From JAJNBA01 sp035512775 (GTDB lineage Bacteria > Actinomycetota > UBA4738 > HRBIN12), in the NCBI GenBank assembly GCA_035512775.1, contig DATKDI010000055.1, positions 62,001-126,000 of the forward strand: a stretch of 64,000 nucleotides of DNA, read 5' to 3'. Each line of letters begins with the position of its first letter. Position 1 is the stretch's first letter. The notes below the pieces were generated by a model, which was not told the origin of the DNA, did not search any database, and was given only the letters and a program-made list of their open reading frames with translations. Shown here piece after piece: positions 17,234 through 25,572 of this stretch. The position numbers and the translations under genes are program-made.

Positions 17234-18253
17234 CTAGCGGTTCATCGTTCGGCCGACGGCCGCCGCGATCGCCGCCAGTTGCTCGCCGAGCTCCACCACC
17301 TCGTGCGGGAGGAGGGCCTGCGCCCCGTCCACCATCGCCTCTTCCGGGTTGGGGTGGACGTCCACCATCACGCCGTCCGCCCCAGCGGCGACGGCCGCCT
17401 TCGCCATCGGGGCCACCAGGTGCCGCTTCCCCACGGCATGCGAAGGATCGACGATGACCGGCAGGTGGGACTCGTACTGGGCCACCGCCATGCCCGCGAG
17501 ATCGAGCGTGTTGCGCGTCGCCGGCTCGAACGTGCGGATCCCTCGTTCGCACAGGATGATCTCCGAGTTCCCTCGTTGCGCGACGTACTCGGCCGCCTGC
17601 AACCATTCGTCGATCGTCATCGCGAGACCGCGTTTCAACATCACCGGCTTGTTCGACAGCCCGACCTCCTTGAGGAGCTCGAAGTTCTGGGCGTTCCGCG
17701 TGCCGATCCTGATGCAGTCGGCCACCTCGGCGACGTGCTCGACCTGGTTCAGATCGACGACCTCGACCACGAACGGCAAGCCGGTGCGTCGCCGGACATC
17801 CTGCAGGATCTCGAGGCCCTCTTCACCGAGCCCCTGGAACGAGTACGGCGACGTCCTCGGCTTGTAGACGTCGCCTCGCACGATCGTCGCGCCGGCCGCC
17901 TTCGACGCCTCCACGGCGGCCATCGTCTGTTCCGCGTTCTCCACCGCGCACGGCCCGGCGATCAGCGTGAAGGTCCCCCGTCCCACCGGGGTCGTCCCCA
18001 CCTTGACCGTGGTCGTCTCGGGATGCAGGTCCCGCGCGACCATCTTGTAGGGCTTGCCGATCCGGATGACGTGATCGACACCCTGCATCTGCCTCCAGTC
18101 GATCGCCTGGAAGCGATCCGTGTCGCCGACGAGGCCGATGATGGAGTGCACCGCACCACGTGAGACGAACGCCTCACCGCCGGCGCCACGCACTCGCTCG
18201 GAAACGGCTTCGATGTCCGCCTCCGTCGCGTCTTGCTTCATCACGACGACCAT
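17234..18253 (-). CDS. aroF: 3-deoxy-7-phosphoheptulonate (DAHP) synthase, AroF type
   Basis: Catalyses PEP + erythrose 4-phosphate to DAHP, the first shikimate step. A 339-aa type I-beta enzyme: an N-terminal ferredoxin-like regulatory domain (about 1-70, VVVMKQDATEADIEAVSERV) precedes a TIM barrel with IAGPCAVEN, RGDVYKPRTSPYSFQG, KPVMLKRGL, CERGIRTFE, VDPSHAVGKR and GVMVDVHPNPE. The N-terminal domain is the Thermotoga-like allosteric module that usually senses Tyr/Phe. Start ATG 18253 has a GGAGGAGG ribosome-binding site. An ~150-nt leader contains an aromatic-rich peptide and a terminator hairpin, so attenuation by Phe/Tyr supply is likely. Confidence 0.96.
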   Translation of the reverse strand: MVVVMKQDATEADIEAVSERVRGAGGEAFVSRGAVHSIIGLVGDTDRFQAIDWRQMQGVDHVIRIGKPYKMVARDLHPETTTVKVGTTPVGRGTFTLIAGPCAVENAEQTMAAVEASKAAGATIVRGDVYKPRTSPYSFQGLGEEGLEILQDVRRRTGLPFVVEVVDLNQVEHVAEVADCIRIGTRNAQNFELLKEVGLSNKPVMLKRGLAMTIDEWLQAAEYVAQRGNSEIILCERGIRTFEPATRNTLDLAGMAVAQYESHLPVIVDPSHAVGKRHLVAPMAKAAVAAGADGVMVDVHPNPEEAMVDGAQALLPHEVVELGEQLAAIAAAVGRTMNR

Positions 18254-18295
18254 CCGCGACCTCCTCCGGCGCCGGGACGGCCCCGGGGACGAAAC

Positions 18296-18320
18296 GGCCC
18301 CGGGTCTTCCGCCCGGGGCC
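18296..18320 (-). terminator. putative attenuator terminator in aroF leader
   Basis: On the aroF mRNA strand, GGCCCCGGG (18320-18312), a 7-nt loop and CCCGGGGCC (18304-18296) form a perfect 9-bp GC stem followed by GTTTCGT, a short U-rich tail. A second, shorter hairpin (18329-18341) sits between the leader-peptide stop and this one. A third GGCCCCGGGG element (18279-18288) could compete for pairing. This arrangement fits ribosome-mediated attenuation. Confidence 0.6.
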
Positions 18321-18345
18321 CCTGTGCTCTGTCGGCGACAGGTGA

Positions 18346-18399
18346 CTACGCCAGGCTACGCCCGAAGTAGAAGAACCGGTCACCACGGAACCGCTGCAT
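18346..18399 (-). CDS. aromatic-rich leader peptide of aroF
   Basis: A 17-codon ORF, MQRFRGDRFFYFGRSLA, with four Phe and one Tyr, three Phe and the Tyr being contiguous (FFYF). It ends 25 bp before the terminator-like hairpin and about 93 bp before the DAHP synthase start. Composition mirrors known Phe attenuator peptides such as those of pheA and pheST in enterobacteria. No classical ribosome-binding site precedes it; a TTGACA -35 box places the transcription start within a few bases of the ATG, so it may be read from a nearly leaderless mRNA. Confidence 0.65.
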   Translation of the reverse strand: MQRFRGDRFFYFGRSLA

Positions 18400-18408
18400 G
18401 AGGCGCCC

Positions 18409-18438
18409 ATCGTGACCGCCGGGCGGCGCCGGTGTCAA
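18409..18438 (-). promoter_or_regulatory. predicted sigma-70 promoter of the aroF leader
   Basis: A perfect -35 hexamer TTGACA (18438-18433) and, 18 bp on, CACGAT (18414-18409), a weak -10. Initiation about 7 nt later would fall near 18402, three bases before the leader-peptide ATG. The divergent upp gene begins at 18478. Confidence 0.45.
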
Positions 18439-18477
18439 CAGGCCCGCGCTCCGGTACGCAGGACTAGGATTCGCTCC

Positions 18478-19101
18478 ATGTCGATCACGGTGCTCGACCA
18501 TCCGCTTGCTCACGACCTCCTTTCTCGGCTCCGGGAGCATGGGACGAACCCGGCCGAGTTCCGAACCCTCACTCGCCGACTTGGATGGCTGCTCGTGGTC
18601 GAGGCAACCCGCGACCTCCTCACCGAGCGAGTCACCATCGACACGCCGATGGAGGAGACGAAGGCCACCCGGCTCGCGGAGCCGTTGGTGGCGATCCCCG
18701 TCTTGCGGGCCGGACTCGGGTTGCTCGACGCGGTCACGGACCTCTATCCCGACACCGTGGTCGGCTACCTGGGGATGGAGCGCGACGAGGAGACGCTCGA
18801 GCCCCGCGACTACTACGCGAAACTTCCCCCCATGCACGGGAGGCGAGCCCTCGTGCTGGATCCGATGCTGGCGACGGGCGGCTCCGGGAGCGCCGCGATC
18901 GCGCACGTCAAGGGCCATGCCACACCGACGTCGATCTCGTTCGTGTGCATCGTCGCGGCGCCCGAAGGCGTCGCGAAGCTCGAGGCCGATCATCCCGACG
19001 TGCCGATCGTCTCGGGCGCGCTCGACCGGGAACTGAACGACGTCGGCTTCATCTTGCCGGGCCTCGGAGACTTCGGCGATCGGCTCCACGGCACCGAATA
19101 G
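18478..19101 (+). CDS. upp: uracil phosphoribosyltransferase
   Basis: Pyrimidine salvage enzyme converting uracil + PRPP to UMP. The 207-aa protein has the expected family length and signatures: DTPMEETKATRLAEPLVAIPVLRAGLGLLDAV, YLGMERDEETLEPRDYYAKLP, the PRPP loop LVLDPMLATGGSGSAAI and the uracil-binding end GFILPGLGDFGDRLHGT. The ATG at 18478 gives the usual N-terminus (MSITVLDHPLAHDLLS). It stops 12 bp before the end of the convergent nucleoside transporter operon, which supports joint use in salvage. Confidence 0.96.
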   Translation: MSITVLDHPLAHDLLSRLREHGTNPAEFRTLTRRLGWLLVVEATRDLLTERVTIDTPMEETKATRLAEPLVAIPVLRAGLGLLDAVTDLYPDTVVGYLGMERDEETLEPRDYYAKLPPMHGRRALVLDPMLATGGSGSAAIAHVKGHATPTSISFVCIVAAPEGVAKLEADHPDVPIVSGALDRELNDVGFILPGLGDFGDRLHGTE

Positions 19102-19113
19102 TCGGGCGGGAAA

Positions 19114-20094
19114 CTACGTGCCGCCGGCTCCCTCGTACGCTCGTCCTGCCGCAGCCGGTGGGCGCACCTTCGCCACGAAGCCGGCGATCGCGACGATCGT
19201 CACGACGTAGGGGATCATGTTGATGAATTGCGGCGGCAGCAGGGAGATCAACGGCGCGTCGTCCAGCCGCAGCGGGATCGCCTGCGCGAACCCGAAGAGG
19301 AATGCGGCCACCAACAGCCTTCGAGGATCCCAGTTCGACAGGATCAGGGCGGCCAGCGCGATGAAACCGAGCCCCAGTGTCTGCCCTTCCCGCCAGTTCA
19401 ACACGACCTCCACCGAGAGGAACGCACCGGACAGGCCGGCCAGCGCGCCGGAGAGTAAGACGCCCTGCCACTGGAGCGGCGCCACAGCCACCCCCAGAGA
19501 TCGGGTGGCCTCCGGGTTCTCCCCCGCGGATCGGAGACGGAGACCCCAGCGGGTCCGGTAGAGCGCGAAGGACACGGGGAACACGAGAACGGCGGCGAAG
19601 AGCACGACCGGCGACAGATTCTGGAAGGCATTCCCCAGTCCCCACGGGATGTCCGACAGCCCCGGGATGTCGAGCCGCGCCAGATGCGGACCGCCCGGAT
19701 CCGATTGGGTCGCCTGCTCGAAGAAGACGAACGAGAGGAACCGAGCAAGTCCGATCGCCACCAGGTTGATCACGACACCCGAGACGATGTGATCTACCCG
19801 GAAGTTGATCGTGGCGACCGCGTGCACCGACGCGAAGAGCGCGCCGCAGAGCGCGCCGAACAGCAGGCCAAGCACCACACCGCCCGCGCCCAGCCCCATC
19901 CCCTCCGGGGCGGGACCGGCGAAGATCGCCGCTCCCGCCGCTCCGCTCACGGTTCCGATCACCATGAGCCCCTCGAGACCGATGTTCACGATCCCCGAAC
20001 GCTCGCTGAACAGTCCGCCGAGGCCCGTGAGATACAGGATCGTGAAGTAGGTGAATGCGATCCGGATCGAGGCGCCGATGTCGGTGAGGTCCAT
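19114..20094 (-). CDS. nucleoside ABC transporter permease (BMP-type), second subunit
   Basis: A 326-aa inner-membrane permease with about nine hydrophobic segments, of the branched-chain-like/ribose permease family found in PnrA/BmpA systems (YufQ/RnsD-like). Family features: LYLTGLGGLFSERSGIVNIGLEGLMVIG near the start and GLGFIALAALILSNWDPRRLL towards the end. Its ATG shares one base with the stop of the first permease gene (TGATG), so translation is coupled. It is last in the four-gene operon. The substrate is inferred to be purine/pyrimidine nucleosides from the BMP lipoprotein and the adjacent upp. Confidence 0.93.
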   Translation of the reverse strand: MDLTDIGASIRIAFTYFTILYLTGLGGLFSERSGIVNIGLEGLMVIGTVSGAAGAAIFAGPAPEGMGLGAGGVVLGLLFGALCGALFASVHAVATINFRVDHIVSGVVINLVAIGLARFLSFVFFEQATQSDPGGPHLARLDIPGLSDIPWGLGNAFQNLSPVVLFAAVLVFPVSFALYRTRWGLRLRSAGENPEATRSLGVAVAPLQWQGVLLSGALAGLSGAFLSVEVVLNWREGQTLGLGFIALAALILSNWDPRRLLVAAFLFGFAQAIPLRLDDAPLISLLPPQFINMIPYVVTIVAIAGFVAKVRPPAAAGRAYEGAGGT

Positions 20095-21278
20095 CAGGCC
20101 TCCTGCAGAGCCTCGTCCTCGGGCGTCGCCGTATCCCGGAGTCCAACCTCGGCGCCGGCGCGTTGGAGCTCACGCCTGGCGAGCCGGCGCTTCGCGACCT
20201 GATACACGACGACAACGGAGAAGATCAGGATCCCCTGCAGGATGATCACGAACTCCCTCGGCAGATTGGTTCCGAGCTGGAGCGCGGTCTCCCCTCGGGA
20301 GAGGATCGCCCACAGCACCGCGGCGAAGACGATCCCGATCGGGTTGTTCTGCCCGAGGAACGCAACGGCGATCCCGGTGAAGCCGAGCTGCGCCTCGTAG
20401 TTCTGGACGAGCGCGCCCCGTTCAACGAGTACCTGCTGCATCCCGGTCAGCCCCGCGAGCGCACCGGAGATCAGGAACAGCTTGATCTGCACGCCGCCGA
20501 TCGCGATCCCGCCCGCGCGGGCGGATCCGGCAGAGGATCCGACGACGCGCGCCTCGTATCCCAGACGCAGACGCCGGAACAGGAACCAGACGATGGCGCT
20601 CGCAACGATGGCGATGGGGAACAGCCACGAGAGGTGTGCCGAGCCGCCGACACCGAACACGTGCCCGAGGTCCGGTACGAGGGCGCTGGGCTCGAAGATG
20701 TCCGTTCGCAGGTCGACGTTCTGACCGGGCGGAGCCTTCGTGAACCTCAGGGGGCCGTTGAGCGCATACGCCACGATGCTGATGGCGATGCCGTTCATCA
20801 TGATCGTCGTCACGACCTCATGTGCCCCCGTCGTCACCTTCAGGATCCCGGGGACGGCCGCGTAGACCATCCCTCCGAAGCACGCGAACAGGAGCACCGC
20901 GGCGAGATGGAGAAGGCCCGGCAGGAAGTCGAAGGTGAGCGCCGCCCACGATGCCGTGACCATCCCCACCAGGAACTGGCCCTCGACGCCGATGTTGAAC
21001 AGGCCGCCCTTGAAGCAGACCGACACCGCGAGCGCGGCGAAGATGAGCGGCGTCGCGATGGAGAGCACCGTCCCGACGCTGGTCACATCCTTGAAGGCGA
21101 AGCTGAGCATCGCGCTGTAGACGGAGAGCGGATTCTCCCCGTACAGGATGATGATCAACGCGCCGGCGCTGACGGCGATGGCGAACGCGGCGAGGAGGGC
21201 GAGGCCCTGGCCCACCGCCGACTCGAGCCACGGGGGCAGCGCACGGGGGGCGGGCAGGGTCGCGCCTCCGGTGGACAT
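20094..21278 (-). CDS. nucleoside ABC transporter permease (BMP-type), first subunit
   Basis: A 394-aa permease of the same superfamily (YufP/RnsC-like), larger because of an N-terminal region and a hydrophilic loop before LFPIAIVASAIVWFLFRRLRLGYEARVVG. Typical blocks: YGENPLSVYSAML, CFKGGLFNIGVEGQFLVGMV, GAHEVVTTIMMNGIAIS and GFTGIAVAFLGQNNPIGIVFAA. The ATG at 21278 overlaps the stop of the ATPase gene (TGATG); longer upstream extensions are antisense artefacts of the ATPase region. About ten hydrophobic segments form the channel with the second permease. Confidence 0.94.
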   Translation of the reverse strand: MSTGGATLPAPRALPPWLESAVGQGLALLAAFAIAVSAGALIIILYGENPLSVYSAMLSFAFKDVTSVGTVLSIATPLIFAALAVSVCFKGGLFNIGVEGQFLVGMVTASWAALTFDFLPGLLHLAAVLLFACFGGMVYAAVPGILKVTTGAHEVVTTIMMNGIAISIVAYALNGPLRFTKAPPGQNVDLRTDIFEPSALVPDLGHVFGVGGSAHLSWLFPIAIVASAIVWFLFRRLRLGYEARVVGSSAGSARAGGIAIGGVQIKLFLISGALAGLTGMQQVLVERGALVQNYEAQLGFTGIAVAFLGQNNPIGIVFAAVLWAILSRGETALQLGTNLPREFVIILQGILIFSVVVVYQVAKRRLARRELQRAGAEVGLRDTATPEDEALQEA

Positions 21279-22813
21279 CAGCTCGCCTCGGCGGTGTCGG
21301 CGGCACCGAGCATGCCGACGCCGATCTCCTCGGGGCGCGCGTCCGGCGCGTACTCGCCGGTGATCCGGCCCTCGTAGATGGTCACGATCCGATCCGAGAG
21401 GGCATAGATCTCGTCGAGCTCGGCGGAGATCAACAACACCCCACGTCCTTCCTTCTTCTGGTCCAAGATCTGTCGCCACACGAACTCGATGGCTCCGACG
21501 TCCAGTCCGCGGGTCGGCTGCGATGCGATGAGCAGCTTGGGGCTCGTGTCCAGCTCCCGAGCGAGCACGAGCTTCTGTTGGTTCCCACCCGACAGGGTGC
21601 TCGCGGCGACGTTGATCGATCGGGTTCGGACGTCGAACAACTTCACGAGTCGCCTTGCCATCTCCTTGATCCGGTCGATGAACAGGAAGCCCGTCTTCCC
21701 CGAGAACGGAGGGTCGTCCTCGCGTCCGAGGACGGCGTTCTCCCACAACGTCATGTTCAGGACGAGTCCCTGTTCGTGACGGTCCTCGGGGATGTAGGCC
21801 ACGCCGGCGTTGCGGATATCGGCTACCGGCCAGCCGGTGATGTCCGTCCCGGCCAGTCGGACCGTGCCGGCCGCGGGCTTCCTGAGACCGATCAAAGCCT
21901 CGGCGAGCTCTTTCTGCCCGTTCCCCTCGACTCCGGCCACGCCGAGGATCTCGCGAGTCCGAACTTCGAATCCGATCCCGTTCAGCTTGCCTTCGCCCAG
22001 AAGCCCCTCGACCTCGAGGATCGGTTCGCCGATCTCCACGTCCGGCTGCTCGAGACGGAACAGCACGGGACGTCCCACCATCATCTCGGCGAGCTTGGCC
22101 TTCGAAGCATCCGCCGGGGTTGTCTCACCGACAACCTTGCCTCGACGCAGGACGGTGATGCGGTCCGCGATGGCAAGCACCTCGTCCAGCTTGTGACTGA
22201 TGAACACGATCGCCTTCCCGTCATCCCGCAGGCGGCGGAGGTTCGTGAAGAGATCCTTCGCTTCCGACGGCGTCAGCACCGCGGTCGGCTCGTCGAGGAT
22301 CAGGACCTCGACCCCTCGGTACAGGGCCTTGAGGATCTCCACCCGTTGCTCCTCGCCGACGGACAGGTCCTCGATCAACGCGCTCGGGCGAACCTGGAAC
22401 CCGTAGGTTTGCGCCAGGTCGGCGACCTTCTGCTGCGCCGTCTCCATGTCGAGGATCGCCGAGCCCTCGTCACCGAGGATCACGTTCTCCGTGACCGTGA
22501 AGGGATCGACCAGCACGAAGTGCTGATGGACCATCCCGATCCCGTGCTGGAGCGCGACACGAGGTGACGAGATCGAGATCTCCTCGCCTCCCAGGAGGAT
22601 GCGGCCTTCGCTCGCCGGGTACATCCCGTAGAGGATCCGCATCAACGTGGACTTGCCGGCCCCGTTCTCGCCGATGAGCGCATGGACCTCCCCCGGGCGG
22701 AGCTCGAGCGAGACGTCGTCGTTGGCCACGACGCCGGGGAAGCGCTTGGTGACGTGCTCCATCACGACGAGGGGCGGGGCGCTCTCGCGCCCCGCCCCTC
22801 GTTCGTCGCTCAT
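21278..22813 (-). CDS. nucleoside ABC transporter ATPase (two-domain)
   Basis: A 511-aa protein with two fused ABC ATPase domains, as in YufO/RnsB/RbsA. The first has Walker A IGENGAGKSTLM (about 48-59), signature LSVGEEQRVEIL and Walker B VLILDEPTAVL. The second has a degenerate Walker A (VAGVEGNGQKEL), signature LSGGNQQKLVLAREL and LLIASQPTRGLDVGA. A degenerate second P-loop is normal for this subfamily. It is cytoplasmic and powers the two permeases encoded immediately downstream. It follows the lipoprotein gene after a 21-bp gap. Confidence 0.96.
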   Translation of the reverse strand: MSDERGAGRESAPPLVVMEHVTKRFPGVVANDDVSLELRPGEVHALIGENGAGKSTLMRILYGMYPASEGRILLGGEEISISSPRVALQHGIGMVHQHFVLVDPFTVTENVILGDEGSAILDMETAQQKVADLAQTYGFQVRPSALIEDLSVGEEQRVEILKALYRGVEVLILDEPTAVLTPSEAKDLFTNLRRLRDDGKAIVFISHKLDEVLAIADRITVLRRGKVVGETTPADASKAKLAEMMVGRPVLFRLEQPDVEIGEPILEVEGLLGEGKLNGIGFEVRTREILGVAGVEGNGQKELAEALIGLRKPAAGTVRLAGTDITGWPVADIRNAGVAYIPEDRHEQGLVLNMTLWENAVLGREDDPPFSGKTGFLFIDRIKEMARRLVKLFDVRTRSINVAASTLSGGNQQKLVLARELDTSPKLLIASQPTRGLDVGAIEFVWRQILDQKKEGRGVLLISAELDEIYALSDRIVTIYEGRITGEYAPDARPEEIGVGMLGAADTAEAS

Positions 22814-22834
22814 CGTGCGATCCCGCCTCCGAGC

Positions 22835-23923
22835 CTACGGGGCCTCGGGAACGACGATGTCACCGGCGATGATCTGCGCCTTCAGGTCGTCGAGCAGGGT
22901 GATGATGTCGTCGGTCATCAGCTCCGTGTTGCTCTTCGAGTAGTCGACGCCACCTTCGGCCATGCCGAAGACCTGGCCGCCCGCTTCGAGGCTGCCGTCC
23001 CCGGCCTGCTCGATCGCGTTGCGCACGGCCGTGTCGACCCGCTTCAGCATCGACGTCATGATGAGCGGCTGCTGCTCGGCGCTGACCAGCTGGTACTGGT
23101 CCGAGTCGACGCCGATCGCGAGCTGGTCCGCGGCCACGGCCGCGTTGAAGAGCCCGGCTCCCGAGGCGCCGGCGGCGTGGTAGATGATGCACGCGCCGTC
23201 GTCGTACATCACCGTCGACAATGCTTCGCCCTTCACCGCGTCGTTGAACGCCGTCACGTCGTCGCCGATGTACTGCACGAGGACCTCGATGCCGTCGTTG
23301 ACATGTGCGACACCGGCCTCGAAGCCGGCCTGGAACTTCTCGATCAGCGGACCGGTCAGGCCGCCGAGGAAGCCCACGGTCGTGCAGCCGTCCGCGTCGG
23401 CCTTCGTCGCCGCGGCAGCGCCCACCAGGAACGAGCCCTCATGCTCCTTGAACGTCAGGTCCGTCACGTTCGTGAGGCCGTCGTTCGTGAGGCCGCATGC
23501 GGTCCCACACGTGGCGTAGCCGTCGATGATCGCGAACTGCGTGTCGGCGTAGTCGCCGGCGCTCGTGTTGATGCCCGGAGAGAACACGAATCCGACGCCG
23601 ATCACGAGGTCGTGGCCCGCATCGGCCAGCGCGATCACGTTGTCGTCCCGATTCGAACCGGTCGCGTCCGGCTCGAGCGAGTCCGTGTTCTCCTCGCAGA
23701 CGAGCCCGTCGTCGATCGCGGCCGTGAGTCCCGCGTTCGCCGCGTCGTTGAACGACTTGTCGCCGATGCCACCGATGTCGTACGCGACGCCGACGCTGAC
23801 ATCGGCATCGCACTCCGGCGCAGCGCTTCCATCACCGGGATCCGCTGGGTCGTCGCCGCAGGCCGCCGCGACGAGCGCGAGCACGGCCAGGGGTACGAGG
23901 AGCGTTCGAAGCCACTTCGGCAT
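22835..23923 (-). CDS. BMP family nucleoside-binding lipoprotein
   Basis: A 362-aa substrate-binding lipoprotein of the PnrA/BmpA (Bmp) family. The signal peptide ends in lipobox VAAAC (lipid-bearing Cys22). The mature part has the family landmarks: VAYDIGGIGDKSFNDAANAG, IGVGFVFSP, EHEGSFLVGAAAA, VGFLGGLTGPLIEKFQAGFEAG and IYHAAGASGAGLFNAA. Members bind purine nucleosides, and some bind other nucleosides or ribose. Start ATG 23923 is preceded by a GGGGGA ribosome-binding site. First gene of the transporter operon; the promoter should lie in the ~120 bp shared with the divergent thioesterase gene. Confidence 0.95.
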   Translation of the reverse strand: MPKWLRTLLVPLAVLALVAAACGDDPADPGDGSAAPECDADVSVGVAYDIGGIGDKSFNDAANAGLTAAIDDGLVCEENTDSLEPDATGSNRDDNVIALADAGHDLVIGVGFVFSPGINTSAGDYADTQFAIIDGYATCGTACGLTNDGLTNVTDLTFKEHEGSFLVGAAAATKADADGCTTVGFLGGLTGPLIEKFQAGFEAGVAHVNDGIEVLVQYIGDDVTAFNDAVKGEALSTVMYDDGACIIYHAAGASGAGLFNAAVAADQLAIGVDSDQYQLVSAEQQPLIMTSMLKRVDTAVRNAIEQAGDGSLEAGGQVFGMAEGGVDYSKSNTELMTDDIITLLDDLKAQIIAGDIVVPEAP

Positions 23924-24047
23924 GCTTCCCCCTTGTTGGGTTTCTCGAGCTTCCGCCCGACCGCACGGATTCTCCGGGCGGAGGGAGGGTCCGTCAACGC
24001 GCGTGCGCGAACCCCATGGGAGACTACGGAACCGGAGGTCGTGGAGG

Positions 24048-24479
24048 ATGGTTGAGGGCGAGGACCTGCTGCGAGCGCTCCGAGAGCGCCTCGTCGCTTC
24101 ACCGTTCCACACCTGGGCAGGGATGGACGTGGTGGAAGCGTCCGCCGGCGAGGTGACGGTCGCGATGGACGTGCTCGACGGTCACGTCAACCTTCAGGGC
24201 CTCGTCCACGGGGGGATGCTCGCGATCCTCGCGGACACCGCGTGCGGCCTCTCGATCCGCACCGCGATGGAGCCGGGGCGGCTCCACGTCACGACCGACC
24301 TGGACATCCATTACCTGGCGCCCGCCAAGCCGGGACGGCTCCTCGGCCGCGGGAAAGCGGTCAGAGTCGGCCGAACACTGGCGTTCGCCGAAGCGTCGAT
24401 CGAAAACGGAACGGGCAGGCTCCTCGCGCGAGCGCAAGCGCGATTCTCGGTGAGCGGCCGCGAGCCCGCGGCCGGCTAG
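24048..24479 (+). CDS. PaaI-type hotdog-fold thioesterase
   Basis: A 143-aa hotdog-fold acyl-CoA thioesterase of the PaaI/YigI group. The diagnostic block is HVNLQGLVHGGMLAILADTACGLSI (the catalytic Asp/Gly region), followed by VTTDLDIHYLAPAKPGRL. It would hydrolyse acyl- or aryl-CoA esters in the cytosol. The ATG at 24048 has GGAGG immediately upstream (GTGGAGGATG), rather close. It is divergent from the BMP operon; its stop overlaps by 3 bp that of the convergent SCP2 gene, a possible lipid-handling neighbour. Confidence 0.88.
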   Translation: MVEGEDLLRALRERLVASPFHTWAGMDVVEASAGEVTVAMDVLDGHVNLQGLVHGGMLAILADTACGLSIRTAMEPGRLHVTTDLDIHYLAPAKPGRLLGRGKAVRVGRTLAFAEASIENGTGRLLARAQARFSVSGREPAAG

Positions 24480-24859
24480 TACTCGACGTCGATCTTGGCC
24501 ATCGCGGCGGGGAGCTGCGAGAGCGCCCCCTGGAGGCCGAGGATCATCCCCATGTTGCCGGCGATCTTCAGCTTCCCCGTCATGAAGGCGGTGACCGGCG
24601 AGAGCTCGCCATTCGCCAGCGCTGCGGAGGTGTCGTAGCTCTGGGTGATGGTGGCGTCCTCGCCCTCGATGTCACCGGTCCCAAGGTCGATCGTCCCATC
24701 GTCGATCGTGATCCAGTAGTGGGTCTCGCCTTCGGCTCCGGTGATGACCTGCTGGATCGTTGCCTTCTGCCCGGCGGCGGCCTGACGGAACGCGTCGCTC
24801 TGGTTGAGCTCTGCCTTCAGTGCCTCCGCCCACTCGTCGGAGAGGAACTTCACGGACAC
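24476..24859 (-). CDS. SCP2 sterol-binding domain protein
   Basis: A 127-aa single-domain protein of the SCP2 lipid/sterol-transfer fold: FRQAAAGQKATIQQVI, HYWITIDDGTIDLGTGDIEGEDATITQSYDTSAAL, and the hallmark FMTGKLKIAGNMGMILGLQGAL. It probably binds acyl chains or acyl-CoA in the cytosol. The start is GTG at 24859 or GTG at 24853; the former has GGAGG at acceptable spacing. It faces the thioesterase gene tail to tail and is separated by 65 bp from the upstream phosphatase gene on the same strand. Confidence 0.88.
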   Translation of the reverse strand: MSVKFLSDEWAEALKAELNQSDAFRQAAAGQKATIQQVITGAEGETHYWITIDDGTIDLGTGDIEGEDATITQSYDTSAALANGELSPVTAFMTGKLKIAGNMGMILGLQGALSQLPAAMAKIDVEY

Positions 24860-24924
24860 GGTGTTCGACCTCCGCTGATCGGGTGTGCGTTCGGGTGACG
24901 GATCCGTCCGAGTATAGGGCGGCG

Positions 24925-25572
24925 CTACTCGAAGAAGTGCGGGTCGGTCAGGTGCAAGACGTCGTTGAGGAACCGCACCCTGCGAGTGTCGCCCTCGACG
25001 TCGATGCTGTTCAGGCTCGTGTTCTCGGGGAGGAAGAACATCTCTTGCCGGAGCGCGAGGAGCTCGCCGACATAGGCATTGATCACGCCTCCGTGGGCGA
25101 ACATGAGCAGGTTCTCGTCGGGGTGCGTCCGGAGGAGTCTCTCGACGGCGTCGTGGACACGAGCACGGAACCGATCCCCGCGCTCGGCATCGGGCGCCCG
25201 ATGCCAGATCGCCCGCTGATGTCGGATGTGCTGCATCACTTCGGGATCCGACTCGATGATCTCTTCGAACGGCTTGCCCTCCCATCCGCCGATGTGCGCT
25301 TCCACGAGCTCGTCGTCGAAGGAGACCGCGGTGCCCGCCTCGCGTGCGAAGGCCTCCGCGGTCTCACTCGCGCGTCGGAGCGGAGACGAGTACACGACGA
25401 ACGGGTCGAGGTCCATCACGCGGAGCCGCCTCGCGAGGCGGCCCGCCTGCTCTCGTCCCTTCTCGGACAGAGGCGGATCCCACTGCTCTCCGCGAGCGCT
25501 CGCCCAGGGGTCACCGACCCACTCGAAGTCCGACTGACCGTGGCGGATCAAGTACAGGATGCGGCCGGTCAC
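24925..25572 (-). CDS. histidine phosphatase superfamily protein
   Basis: A 215-aa phosphoglycerate mutase-like phosphatase. The nucleophile motif is LIRHGQSDFEW (His11); further signatures are LSEKGREQAGRLARRL, VVYSSPLRRASETAE, the acid-bearing HIGGWEGKPFEEI, and the second catalytic His in LMFAHGGVINAY. A broad range of small phosphoesters or phosphoproteins is possible. The GTG at 25572 overlaps the stop of the HTH gene by three bases (GTGA), so the pair is translationally coupled. Confidence 0.9.
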   Translation of the reverse strand: MTGRILYLIRHGQSDFEWVGDPWASARGEQWDPPLSEKGREQAGRLARRLRVMDLDPFVVYSSPLRRASETAEAFAREAGTAVSFDDELVEAHIGGWEGKPFEEIIESDPEVMQHIRHQRAIWHRAPDAERGDRFRARVHDAVERLLRTHPDENLLMFAHGGVINAYVGELLALRQEMFFLPENTSLNSIDVEGDTRRVRFLNDVLHLTDPHFFE

